Shown here: positions 42,555 through 51,230 of the stretch, one piece after another
How positions within the stretch are numbered: position 1 is the first letter of the stretch
Layout: each line of letters opens with the position of its first letter
Assembly: GCF_003967515.1 (NCBI RefSeq)
Contig: NZ_BIFQ01000001.1
Coordinates: 2,294,001-2,358,000 of the forward strand
Direction of reading: 5' to 3'
DNA length: 64,000 nucleotides
DNA from: Dictyobacter aurantiacus
GTDB taxonomy: Bacteria; Chloroflexota; Ktedonobacteria; Ktedonobacterales; Ktedonobacteraceae
The notes under the pieces: model-generated
What the model saw: the letters and a program-made list of their open reading frames with translations, nothing else
Databases searched by the model: none
What the model was told of the DNA's origin: nothing
Program-made: the position numbers and the translations under genes

Positions 42555-44225
42555 TTATACTTCCATCACCATGGGCAAGATCATTGGACGACGGCGAGTT
42601 TGTTCGTAGAGGAACTCACTGAGCGTATGTTTAATCTTGTCCTTGACGAAGGACCAGTCGGAGCCACTGTGAGGACGCTTATCAGCGGCGTTAAGCGCCT
42701 CGAGGACGCGCAAGCGCGCGTTCTCAAGCAGTTCCTCAGAGTCGCGCATGTACACAAAGCCACGCGAGACGATGTCGGGCCCAGCCAGTGGCTGCCCGCT
42801 CTCTTTATCGATGGTAAGCACAACCATCAAGATGCCGTCCTGCGACAGCACCTTACGGTCACGCAGGACAATCTGTCCGACGCCACCAACGCTGAGACCA
42901 TCAACGAACACATTGCCGGATGACACATGCTCTTTGAGCTTAATGGAGTCTTCCGTGACATCTATAATGTCACCATCTTCAGCCACGATAATATTTTCTT
43001 CAGGAATACCAAGTGAGTAGGCCAGTTTGGCATGTAGGATCAGTTGGCGGTATTCACCATGCACCGGCACAAAGAAGCGCGGGCGCAGCAGACTGAGCAT
43101 GAGCTTCAGCTCTTCTTGCGCGCCATGCCCGGATACGTGCACGTTTGAGATCCCCTGGTAGAAGACCTCGGCCCCCTGTCGGAACAGGCTATTGATGGTG
43201 CGATGCACCATCTTCTCGTTGCCTGGAACGGGGGTCGCGGACAGAATGACGGTATCTCCTGGCTGGATGCGGATCTGTCGGTGGTCCTGGTTAGCGATGC
43301 GTGTCAACGCCGAGGTTGGCTCGCCCTGGCTACCGGTACAGACAACTACTACCTGCTCTGGATTAAACTTGTTGATGTCCTCGGGTCGGATCAACATGCC
43401 CTTGGGCATATTGAGGTATCCCAATTCGATGGCCATCTGCACGTTATTCTGCATGCTGCGACCCATAAAGGCCACAAAGCGCTCATAACGCTGCGCGGTA
43501 TCTAATACCTGTTGCACACGTGAAATCAGGGATGCAAAGGTAGCAATCAGAATGCGACCCGGCGCATTGGCGAAGATCTTATCAAACGAATCATTGATGA
43601 CTCGCTCAGATGGTGTATAGCCCGGCGACTCAACGCGAGTACTATCGCCCATCATTACCAGTACACCATCGTTGCCGATCTTTCCCAGCAGGCCTAGATC
43701 GGCCGGTTTACCATCCACAGGAGTATAATCAAACTTATAGTCGCCTGTATGGACGACGGCGCCTACCGGCGTGTGGATCACAATACCAATGGCATCAGGT
43801 ATGCTATGGTTAACCCGAAAAAACTCTGCGAAACAAGAACCAAGCTCTACCTGGTCGCCAGGAGCAATAGCAGTCACGGACACTTTATCCAGTAAACGGT
43901 GCTCTTTCAGTTTCACATTGATCAACCCCTGGGTCAGGCGGGTTGCAAAGATGGGGGGGAAATCGAGCATCGGCAAAACATATGGGAGGGCACCTACATG
44001 GTCTTCATGACCATGGGTGATCAGAATAGCACGAATACGGTCTTTCTTATCCGTTAGATAGCTTGTATCAGGGATTACCAGGTCGACCCCAAACATCTCC
44101 TCTTCCGGGAACATCACCCCTACATCCACAATGATGATGTCTTCACCATACTCTACGACCATCATATTTTTGCCAACTTCTCCCAGCCCACCGAGCGGGA
44201 CAAGTCGAACTTTTTCTGTTGTCAA
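42555..44225 (-). CDS. rnj: Ribonuclease J
   Basis: A 556-residue endo/5'-exoribonuclease of the MBL/beta-CASP family, acting in mRNA decay and rRNA maturation. The start LVPLGGLGEVGKNMMVVEY and the metal motif HGHEDH (H71, H73, D75, H76) are typical. Later motifs include VHTGDYKFDYTP, GDSTRVESPGYTPSE, CTGSQGEPTSAL and VHVSGHG. It starts with TTG behind AGGAGG (11 bases). The downstream region to ftsK holds most of the repeats seen in this window. Confidence 0.95.
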   Translation of the reverse strand: MTTEKVRLVPLGGLGEVGKNMMVVEYGEDIIIVDVGVMFPEEEMFGVDLVIPDTSYLTDKKDRIRAILITHGHEDHVGALPYVLPMLDFPPIFATRLTQGLINVKLKEHRLLDKVSVTAIAPGDQVELGSCFAEFFRVNHSIPDAIGIVIHTPVGAVVHTGDYKFDYTPVDGKPADLGLLGKIGNDGVLVMMGDSTRVESPGYTPSERVINDSFDKIFANAPGRILIATFASLISRVQQVLDTAQRYERFVAFMGRSMQNNVQMAIELGYLNMPKGMLIRPEDINKFNPEQVVVVCTGSQGEPTSALTRIANQDHRQIRIQPGDTVILSATPVPGNEKMVHRTINSLFRQGAEVFYQGISNVHVSGHGAQEELKLMLSLLRPRFFVPVHGEYRQLILHAKLAYSLGIPEENIIVAEDGDIIDVTEDSIKLKEHVSSGNVFVDGLSVGGVGQIVLRDRKVLSQDGILMVVLTIDKESGQPLAGPDIVSRGFVYMRDSEELLENARLRVLEALNAADKRPHSGSDWSFVKDKIKHTLSEFLYEQTRRRPMILPMVMEV

Positions 44226-44346
44226 GGTATAAACAACCTCCTATCCACAACATTAAACAATAAAAAGTGCTTTTTTTATATCTATCTCCACTCCTGCCTC
44301 TACCACAGGAGTAAAAGCCATATTCAGGCAATAGGTTGCCATTTGA

Positions 44347-44375
44347 AGTGTATCATAACAAGGATGTATGCACAA
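44347..44375 (-). promoter_or_regulatory. Possible RNase J promoter
   Basis: Minus strand TTGTGC (44370-44375), a 17-base spacer and TACACT (44347-44352), about 120 bases before the start. The leader between them holds an A/T-rich run but no clear hairpin. Confidence 0.55.
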
Positions 44376-44477
44376 GTTTACGCCATTTTTTAATTATTAT
44401 AACACGTCAGGGGCGTGCTTTATGCCCGAGAGCAATGTGTGAATAGGACATATGCTCTCGCAAAGGATGATATATGG

Positions 44478-44552
44478 AATGATGTGATTGATATGGGGTC
44501 CTTCGCGGGCACTTTAAGCGCCCGCGAAGGACCCCATATCAATCACATCATT
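44478..44552. repeat. Long perfect inverted repeat K (33-bp arms, 9-nt loop)
   Basis: Arms 44478-44510 and 44520-44552 are perfectly complementary. It begins 11 bases after the stop of the tail-anchored protein gene on the minus strand. Confidence 0.9.
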
Positions 44553-44563
44553 TGGATCAGAGC

Positions 44564-45076
44564 TTAATGGCCGGTGGCGCGCCAGATGGCGAAGGCGATG
44601 ATGAGGACGATGATCAGAACGGCTACGCCGGCGATCATCCAGTAGGCCCGTCGAGGACTGGTGTCAATCTTGCCGCCGGGCAGGTTCCGTTTGACGTGGG
44701 CGAGCTGCTGCTGCCGGCGCTGCTTGATACGCTCGACACGTTTCTGGCGCTGGCTCTGCGCGGTCTGGGCCCGGTCCTCTTCATTATCATATCCCATGCG
44801 CTCCATACGGCGGCGCATGTCCCGGTTATAGCTTTCGTACTGTTGCTGCTGAGGATTGCTGGTCTCGGATATCTGCCGGGGCTGGGTAGACCTGGCACCT
44901 GGCACAGCAGTACCACCGACCGCTCTATGCTGATGACCTTTGCGAGGCTTCCCCGCCGGTCGAGCAGCCGAAGGCGTCAGGTTATTATTCACAGATGACG
45001 CCGGCGTATTCTGTATCCCGGTCGTATTCTGCTTACCCGGTCCCTTTTTACCCCCCGATGTGTTATTATCTGCCAT
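44564..45076 (-). CDS. Tail-anchored membrane protein of unknown function
   Basis: About 170 residues. A Gly/Lys/Asn/Thr-rich N-terminus is followed by a Gln/Arg-rich helical stretch (about 75-125: RRMERMGYDNEEDRAQTAQS). One membrane helix lies at the extreme C-terminus (AGVAVLIIVLIIAFAIWRA), so the bulk should face the cytoplasm. I recognise no family. The ATG at 45076 has AGAGG seven bases upstream; the frame extends seven codons further without a site. It follows the phospholipase D gene by 53 bases. Confidence 0.75.
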   Translation of the reverse strand: MADNNTSGGKKGPGKQNTTGIQNTPASSVNNNLTPSAARPAGKPRKGHQHRAVGGTAVPGARSTQPRQISETSNPQQQQYESYNRDMRRRMERMGYDNEEDRAQTAQSQRQKRVERIKQRRQQQLAHVKRNLPGGKIDTSPRRAYWMIAGVAVLIIVLIIAFAIWRATGH

Positions 45077-45129
45077 ATAAAAACCTCTTTCTTGCACTGT
45101 GGCTAACGTTGTCGGCTTCCTTTTTCTCT

Positions 45130-46908
45130 TCAGGGCGCCGGAACCTCTGCGGCCCGCTCTTCAGGCGTGTCATCAGGGTTGTTCTTCTCAAAAGGGATAT
45201 CCCCATCATTTAGATGCGTGAGCCATCCGTTGGCGGCATCTACCTCTATCCCGTATACCTCTGCTAAATCATGCCGAATATAAGGAACGATATGGCCTGA
45301 GAGTCGCTGGCGCGCACGTACAGCCTCCAGATTTTTTTGGGCCTGCCGGGCCAGTAAAGCCATCGCATCCTCGGGCTCTCCCACCAGTTGTTTCAGACGG
45401 TGCCACTCTTCCTGCAAACTGGCGTCCATCTCTCGCAGTTGCTTGCTCGGATCGATCTGGCCCATGGTTTCAACCACGCGGAAAAGCGTGTCTTCGTGTG
45501 TTAGACCCAGGTGTTCAGCCATCAGGAGAATGCGCAACCCGCACGCCATGGTCGGATGCAACAGGGCAACGTTGAGTTCGGCGTCGTCCCTCATTCCTCG
45601 ATTGTTGAGGTTGGCCGATCCTATTGTAACCCATTGATCATCTACAATGGCAACCTTGGCATGAATATAGATTGGACGATAATAAATCACTTCTTCTTTC
45701 TGTACCGATGAAGCCAGTGTGTATACCTGCAGTTTACCAGATGTCACCGCCTCCGGTGCAAGGTCCCACAAAAATTTCAGACCGTCATCGGTAAAGTCGC
45801 GACCCACATTGGGATTGTCCGGCAGGAGCATGGTTACGCTGACACCACGGTTGAGGGCCTCGGCCAGCGAAGTAAATAACTGCTCCATCACCTCGGTGGG
45901 CAGGCTAACCAGGGGAGTTTCCAGGCCCAGGTAGGTGCGGCGCCATAAATACTGGTTCTCCAGATAGATAGAGCGTTGCGCGCGGGCAAACGCATTCTGA
46001 TAAATATCCAGAATGGTAGCGATCCCATCTGGCGCGAACGAGTAGGTGTCCCGAGGAATCGTGCGCACGACCTGCATCTGGATCTTTTCAACCTGCGCCG
46101 GGGGGAGCATATCTTCGGGCGCGGCCGCTGGTAGCAGATCCATGAAGCCAGGATCGCGACGCTTCAGCACATCGTTCCAGCGCTGGCAGAAATTGGACTC
46201 GACGTCCGCGACGGCCGGACCTTCAAAGGTCAGGTGCATATCGTGCCAGCCATGGGAGAGCTTGCCGTTTTTGCGTATTCGCAGCAGGTTATCATAGATA
46301 TGGCCCTTGGTGTCCCAGCGATCGTACTCACCGTCCTGTTCGCTCATCAGATCGATGCCGCCCGCAAAGGCAATGCGGCTATCGATCGTGACGGCCTTCT
46401 GATGCAGTGAAGCAATTGGATGCTTGATCGTCATATGGCTATCATCGAGCAGACAATGAACGCCAACCGCCTCCAGAGCCTCTCTCACCTGCCTGGGTCC
46501 AGCAAGAAAAGGGATAGAGAGCGCGTCCCACAACATTACCCTCACATCGACGCCTTTGGATACGGCATAACCCAGAACGTTGACCACGCTTAGCGTGTCG
46601 CATTTCTGCCAGAATTGGATATCGGCCTCGGACAGACCTTTGTCACGTAACCAGCGCAGGAGATCCTCTTGCTCAAGCGAGCCGTCTTCCCCCGCCCGGT
46701 GGTGTTTGCCCCTGACCATCGGCAAGTCGGGTGATAACCCCCAACTGGCGATATAGATCGTCTTTTGCGCGCTGAGGAAGCGATGGCACATCTCAAGCAT
46801 TGTCATGCGACCATCAATTAAAAAGGCCAGGCGCTGCATTTCTCGTACCGGGTAATCAGTGGAAGACCACCATCCGGGGTGGGTTACGAAATCCGTTTCT
46901 ACACGCAT
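45130..46908 (-). CDS. Phospholipase D family protein
   Basis: A 592-residue protein with two HKD motifs. The first is HQKAVTIDSRIAFAGG and the second is HAKVAIVDDQWVTIGSANLN. It acts on phosphodiesters such as phospholipids. The size and the FQWRRTYLGLE-like insert resemble plant- or actinobacterial-type PLDs more than short cardiolipin synthases. No signal peptide is visible. It begins 20 bases after the CCA-adding enzyme gene. An extra 120 residues after the second motif are helical. Confidence 0.88.
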   Translation of the reverse strand: MRVETDFVTHPGWWSSTDYPVREMQRLAFLIDGRMTMLEMCHRFLSAQKTIYIASWGLSPDLPMVRGKHHRAGEDGSLEQEDLLRWLRDKGLSEADIQFWQKCDTLSVVNVLGYAVSKGVDVRVMLWDALSIPFLAGPRQVREALEAVGVHCLLDDSHMTIKHPIASLHQKAVTIDSRIAFAGGIDLMSEQDGEYDRWDTKGHIYDNLLRIRKNGKLSHGWHDMHLTFEGPAVADVESNFCQRWNDVLKRRDPGFMDLLPAAAPEDMLPPAQVEKIQMQVVRTIPRDTYSFAPDGIATILDIYQNAFARAQRSIYLENQYLWRRTYLGLETPLVSLPTEVMEQLFTSLAEALNRGVSVTMLLPDNPNVGRDFTDDGLKFLWDLAPEAVTSGKLQVYTLASSVQKEEVIYYRPIYIHAKVAIVDDQWVTIGSANLNNRGMRDDAELNVALLHPTMACGLRILLMAEHLGLTHEDTLFRVVETMGQIDPSKQLREMDASLQEEWHRLKQLVGEPEDAMALLARQAQKNLEAVRARQRLSGHIVPYIRHDLAEVYGIEVDAANGWLTHLNDGDIPFEKNNPDDTPEERAAEVPAP

Positions 46909-46928
46909 GCTATTGTATAACCTTCGCT

Positions 46929-48296
46929 TTACTGTTGTTCACTCATGATTTTTCTGGCGATCCTGGTGGCTTCCTCTTTATCGTCGGCAGCCAGGGCACC
47001 GTCAATGACCAGGCTTAAGAGATGGTCCTTCAGGGGACGTAGCCAGGGGCCAGGCCCCCGGCCGAAGAGCTCCATCAGTTCATTGCCATCCAGGGGACTG
47101 CGCAGAGGGACGCGCTCGGCCTCTTCTTTTAGATGCTGGCAGCGCTCGGCGAGCTCCTGTACACGGGCGGCGGCCCGATTGACCTTATCGATACGGTAGC
47201 TAGTAATGTCTGCCCGCGAGAGGTCCAATAGATCGGGTAAGACATCGCCGCTATCCAGCATTAAGCGACGCACAGCGCCATCCGTCCAATCAGATGCGTA
47301 GGCGTTAGCCCGCATGTGCAGCTTGACCACCTGGCTAACGTTGTGGATGAATTCGCGGTCAAAGTGCAGACGCTTCAAAATGTCACGCGCCATGTGCGCT
47401 CCCACATCTTCATGGCCGAAGAAATGGACCTTATTATCTTCAACGACCTTGGTGCGTGGCTTGGCGATATCGTGGAGCAGTGCTCCCCAACGTGCTACCG
47501 GTCGAGCAGAGGAACGCTCAACCACACGTAACACATGAATATACACGTCTTTGCTGGCCCGGCCAGTCGTGGGACGCTGGCTGACGCCGCGCAACTCCAT
47601 TACCTCCGGAATGATCCATTCCATCAAACCCAATCCCACCAGCAGGTCGAGACCTTTGGCAGGATGTGATGAAAGCAGCAACTTGTTCATCTCGTCGCGA
47701 ATACGTTCCCGGCTAATCTTCTGCAGAGTGCTGGCCTGTCGTACAATCGCTGCTCGCGTCCCGCTGTCAATCTCAAAGTCAAGCTGCGCCGCGAAACGGA
47801 CAGCGCGCAATAACCGCAGCGGATCTTCGTTGAAGCGCTTATCTGGCTCATCGCCGACAGCCCGTAGGACATGATTTTCCAGGTCTTGCTGACCATCGAA
47901 TAGATCGATGATGCGACCAGTGAGCGGATCACACGCCAGGGCGTTGATAGTAAAATCCCGGCGCGCCAGGTCTTCTTCCAGGCTGTCTCCAAAACAAACT
48001 TCGGGCTTGCGCGACTCTGGATCATAGCGTTCGGAACGAAATGTGGTGATTTCAATGATGCTGTTTTCATAGTGGAGACGCACGGTTCCAAACCGCTCTC
48101 CTACCAGGACAACGGCGGTTGGATGTGTTGAAGCCACCAGGCGCTTGATCTCATCGGGCCGGGCGTCCGTTGCCAGGTCACCGTCGTTTGATTGCCCCCT
48201 GCGCAGCAACCCATCACGTACGGTGCCTCCAACAATATAGAGTTGTTTATGCTGGGCGCGAAAAATTTCGGCCAGCATTTTAATAGTTTCAAGCAT
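46929..48296 (-). CDS. CCA tRNA nucleotidyltransferase / poly(A) polymerase family with HD domain
   Basis: About 455 residues. The class II nucleotidyltransferase head has IVGGTVRDGLL and the metal acids in DGDLATDARPDE. The neck follows with RRDFTINALACDPLTG and EDPLRLLRAVRFAAQLDF. A C-terminal HD domain contains LLHDIAKP and FFGHEDVGA. It adds or repairs the 3' CCA of tRNA; a PcnB-type poly(A) activity cannot be ruled out. The ATG at 48296 fits the family, while the frame stays open to a TTG at 48401 without a binding site. Confidence 0.92.
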   Translation of the reverse strand: MLETIKMLAEIFRAQHKQLYIVGGTVRDGLLRRGQSNDGDLATDARPDEIKRLVASTHPTAVVLVGERFGTVRLHYENSIIEITTFRSERYDPESRKPEVCFGDSLEEDLARRDFTINALACDPLTGRIIDLFDGQQDLENHVLRAVGDEPDKRFNEDPLRLLRAVRFAAQLDFEIDSGTRAAIVRQASTLQKISRERIRDEMNKLLLSSHPAKGLDLLVGLGLMEWIIPEVMELRGVSQRPTTGRASKDVYIHVLRVVERSSARPVARWGALLHDIAKPRTKVVEDNKVHFFGHEDVGAHMARDILKRLHFDREFIHNVSQVVKLHMRANAYASDWTDGAVRRLMLDSGDVLPDLLDLSRADITSYRIDKVNRAAARVQELAERCQHLKEEAERVPLRSPLDGNELMELFGRGPGPWLRPLKDHLLSLVIDGALAADDKEEATRIARKIMSEQQ

Positions 48297-48480
48297 ACTA
48301 AAATCTATGTATCCGCTTCGTTTCGTTCGCAACTGCTGTGCTGATTTTAGTGCACAGTTAGCTACGGTCTTAAATCGAGTATGGTAGTAATCCCATCGCA
48401 AATCTTACAATGGGACTATTGTATCATGTTCAGATAGCTTCTTTAAAGTGGGTCTTGATAGAAATTCGGCTTTCCTACCG

Positions 48481-48502
48481 GGCGTCCGCATACGCGGACG
48501 CC
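48481..48502. repeat. Small perfect hairpin L
   Basis: GGCGTCCGC-ATAC-GCGGACGCC. It lies just before long repeat M, like the small hairpins that accompany repeats F, H and I. Confidence 0.75.
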
Positions 48503-48509
48503 TTGAGTA

Positions 48510-48583
48510 TAGATGCAGCAGGCAACAATGTTCAAAAGGTGCGCGTGAGCGCACCTTTTGAACATTGTTGCCTGCTGCATCTA
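48510..48583. repeat. Long perfect inverted repeat M (35-bp arms, loop GTGA)
   Basis: Arms 48510-48544 and 48549-48583 are perfectly complementary around GCGC-GTGA-GCGC. The region lies upstream of the CCA-enzyme gene and downstream of ppk (both minus strand). Confidence 0.92.
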
Positions 48584-48628
48584 CCATTGTTGCCTGCTTT
48601 ATCTATCATTGTTGCCTGCTTTATCTAT
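48563..48628. repeat. Three tandem 22-bp repeats of an inverted-repeat arm
   Basis: CATTGTTGCCTGCTTTATCT plus AT occurs at 48585-48606 and 48607-48628. The first unit (48563-48584) is the end of the right arm of repeat M, with two changes. Confidence 0.9.
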
Positions 48629-48745
48629 ATTTTTTTTGAGCGCTGCAGGTGCTGGTTTTGCCCCAGCTTAGGCTCGCCACTTGATCATGCCCCCACCATC
48701 CCCGCTTGCATCCTCGCTTTCTGGTGCCGCCCTTCGTCCGCCCTT

Positions 48746-48812
48746 GTTATATATGGGATGGTGCAAAAAACGCGCGTTTGACGCGCGTTTTTTGCACCAT
48801 CCCATATATAAC
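48746..48812. repeat. Long perfect inverted repeat N (32-bp arms, loop TTG)
   Basis: Arms 48746-48777 and 48781-48812 are perfectly complementary, with the core ACGCGCGT-TTG-ACGCGCGT. It lies downstream of ppk. The segment 48629-48745 holds no supported gene. Confidence 0.92.
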
Positions 48813-48815
48813 TTT

Positions 48816-48862
48816 TTGAGCACGTAGGTGCGTAGTGTCAGGGGCCGAAGGCGCGAAACACA
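48816..48862. repeat. Dispersed 47-bp motif, copy 2
   Basis: Contains GCAC-GTAG-GTGC, then GTCAGGGGCCGAAGGC and CGAAAC. It matches copy 1 at 3418-3465 and, like it, begins a few bases after a long inverted repeat. Confidence 0.75.
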
Positions 48863-48875
48863 GGCAGGCACCTGA

Positions 48876-51029
48876 TTAAGAACTGGAAGGAATCGCACTG
48901 ATGGTGGGATTGGTCTGCTCACCTTCTTCATTCAATTCAAATAAGGGATGATCTAAAAACCATTTCTGACTGTCAAAAAGCGGCTCGCCATCCTTGGGGC
49001 GAATGGCCTGGTAGTTGCCGTCGGACAGCAGTTCATGGGCGTTGGCGTTGTCAGCGAGGATGGGAATAATCATGCGCTCCATCAGGGCTCGCTTCATACT
49101 CTGCGATTGAATGGGAAAGAGCACTTCAACGCGATTGTTCAGGTTGCGCTGCATCATGTCGGCGCTCCCCAGGAATATTTCGGGCTTGCCGTCATTGCCA
49201 AAGTAGTAGATGCGACTATGCTCCAGAAAGCGTCCGATGATGCTGCGTACGCGGATGGTTTCGCTAACACCGGGTACGCCAGGACGCAGGCTGCAGACGC
49301 CGCGAATAATCAGTTCGATCTCCACGCCCGCCTGCGATGCCCGATAGAGATAGTCGATCACTTCCGGATCCACCAGGGCGTTCATTTTAAAGATTAGCCG
49401 TCCGTTGCCGTTCGTTTTGTGAAAATCAATCTCGCGCTCGATGCGCTCGATGATTCCTCGGCGCAGACTAACCGGCGCCACCAGCAATTTGCGATACTCC
49501 CCCTGCCGCGAATAGCCAGTCAGCGAGTTAAACAGGGATGTCACATCCATACCAATATCGTATCGACTGGTAAGCACACATAGATCTTCATAAATTTTGG
49601 CGGTCGAGGCGTTATAATTGCCGGTGCCCAGGTGGATGTAGCGCCTCAGACCATCGTCCTCTTTACGCACAACCATGGCGACCTTGCCGTGGGTTTTGAG
49701 TCCCACCAGACCATATACGACGTGTACGCCCGCGCGCTCCAGTTCGCGCGCCCAACCGATATTGTTCTCTTCGTCGAAACGCGCCTTCAGCTCTACCAGT
49801 ACCGCGACCTGCTTACCATTCTCAACGGCGTGCAGCAGGGCATTGACAATAGGAGCATTCGAGCCGACGCGATAGAGCGTCTGCTTGATTGCCATCACCT
49901 GGGGATCTTCAGCCGCGGCGCGAATAAAATCGACTACCGGATTGAAGCTGTCATAGGGATGGTGAAGCATGATATCGTGCTTCTGAATGGCGTCAAAGAT
50001 ATTTTCGCTGTTGCGAATAATGGGCGGGACACGCGGTGTAAAGGGTGCGTCCTTCAGGTCTGGACGTGTGATGCTATGAAGCTCCATGACGTCGCCCATG
50101 CCCAGAGGACCATCGATGATTGTCAGGTCGCCCTCGCTAATCTCTAGATTCTCCAGCAGCAGGCTACGAATACGCGTAGGCATCGAGGGATTAACCGCCA
50201 GGTCGACGACCACCCCGAAGCGGCGCTCTCGCACCTCTTGCTCGATGTATTCCAGCAGATCAGCCGCCTCATCTTCCTGTAGTTCAATGTCAGCATCGCG
50301 CAGGACACGGAAGGGATAAGCTTCCCAGATCTCAAAACCCGGGAACAGCATTTGCAGGTTGGCGGCAATCACTTGCTCTAGCCAGACAAACGCGACCGCC
50401 CGGGGCTCCTCTGATGAGACTGGTACCGGCAGGAGGCGTGGCAGAGCAGGGGGCACCTTGATGCGCGCGAACAGGTCCTCCTGATCCTCCTTTGTGGAAG
50501 CGATGACGACCGCCAGATTCAAGCTGCGGTTGGAGATGTGCGGAAAAGGATGCCCTTTATCCACGGCCAGAGGCGTCAGGATAGGGAAGATCTCATTCTC
50601 AAAGTAACGACGCATCGCATCACGCTGTCTGGTGTCCAGTTGCTCGTAATCAAGAATATGAATATGCTCCTGACCCAGTAACGGCAACAGGACCTGGCGC
50701 CAGTAACGGCGTACCTCCTGGACCAGTGGAGCCAGGCGCTGACGCACAGCGGCCAGTTGCTGCTCAGCTGTTCTTCCATCAGGACTGCGCGGCGCGATAC
50801 GTGAGTCAATCTGGTCCTTTAAACCGGCCAGGCGGATCATAATAAATTCATCAAGGTTGGTTTCAAAGATGGAGATAAATTTGACTCGCTCCAGAAGTGG
50901 ATGGCGGGCGTCCTTGGCTTCGGCAAAGACACGGCGATTGAATTCAATCCAGCTGAGTTCTCGGTTGATATAAAGATCAGGCCTCTCCAAAGGAGAAGTG
51001 GCCGAGCTGTTCACTATTTGTTGGTCCAT
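48876..51029 (-). CDS. ppk1: Polyphosphate kinase 1
   Basis: A 717-residue kinase that makes polyphosphate from ATP. The N-terminus reads YINRELSWIEFNRRVFAEA. The phospho-histidine motif is IHLGTGNYNASTAKIYED (His about 466), and a second conserved His is in FLEHSRIYYF. The substrate loop PYDSFNPVVDFI and GSADMMQRNLNNRVEV are also present. The ATG at 51029 follows GGGGA by about seven bases and matches the family start; the frame extends 36 codons further with no conserved sequence. No ppx is adjacent. Confidence 0.95.
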   Translation of the reverse strand: MDQQIVNSSATSPLERPDLYINRELSWIEFNRRVFAEAKDARHPLLERVKFISIFETNLDEFIMIRLAGLKDQIDSRIAPRSPDGRTAEQQLAAVRQRLAPLVQEVRRYWRQVLLPLLGQEHIHILDYEQLDTRQRDAMRRYFENEIFPILTPLAVDKGHPFPHISNRSLNLAVVIASTKEDQEDLFARIKVPPALPRLLPVPVSSEEPRAVAFVWLEQVIAANLQMLFPGFEIWEAYPFRVLRDADIELQEDEAADLLEYIEQEVRERRFGVVVDLAVNPSMPTRIRSLLLENLEISEGDLTIIDGPLGMGDVMELHSITRPDLKDAPFTPRVPPIIRNSENIFDAIQKHDIMLHHPYDSFNPVVDFIRAAAEDPQVMAIKQTLYRVGSNAPIVNALLHAVENGKQVAVLVELKARFDEENNIGWARELERAGVHVVYGLVGLKTHGKVAMVVRKEDDGLRRYIHLGTGNYNASTAKIYEDLCVLTSRYDIGMDVTSLFNSLTGYSRQGEYRKLLVAPVSLRRGIIERIEREIDFHKTNGNGRLIFKMNALVDPEVIDYLYRASQAGVEIELIIRGVCSLRPGVPGVSETIRVRSIIGRFLEHSRIYYFGNDGKPEIFLGSADMMQRNLNNRVEVLFPIQSQSMKRALMERMIIPILADNANAHELLSDGNYQAIRPKDGEPLFDSQKWFLDHPLFELNEEGEQTNPTISAIPSSS

Positions 51030-51230
51030 AAGATATTCCCCGCTCTGTTGGCGCCTGTACCTGAAATATTTTATCATGTATTCCGAAAATGTGGCAAACA
51101 GGCCTCTTGCTGTCAGGCGTTCCTTTTGTAACCGCATCGCATAGAAGCTCCTAAGTATATGTATTTTTTATCATCATTGAAAAAGATAGGGTCTTTTCGC
51201 GGTCCTACTCAAGAATACGTGCCAGCCTGT

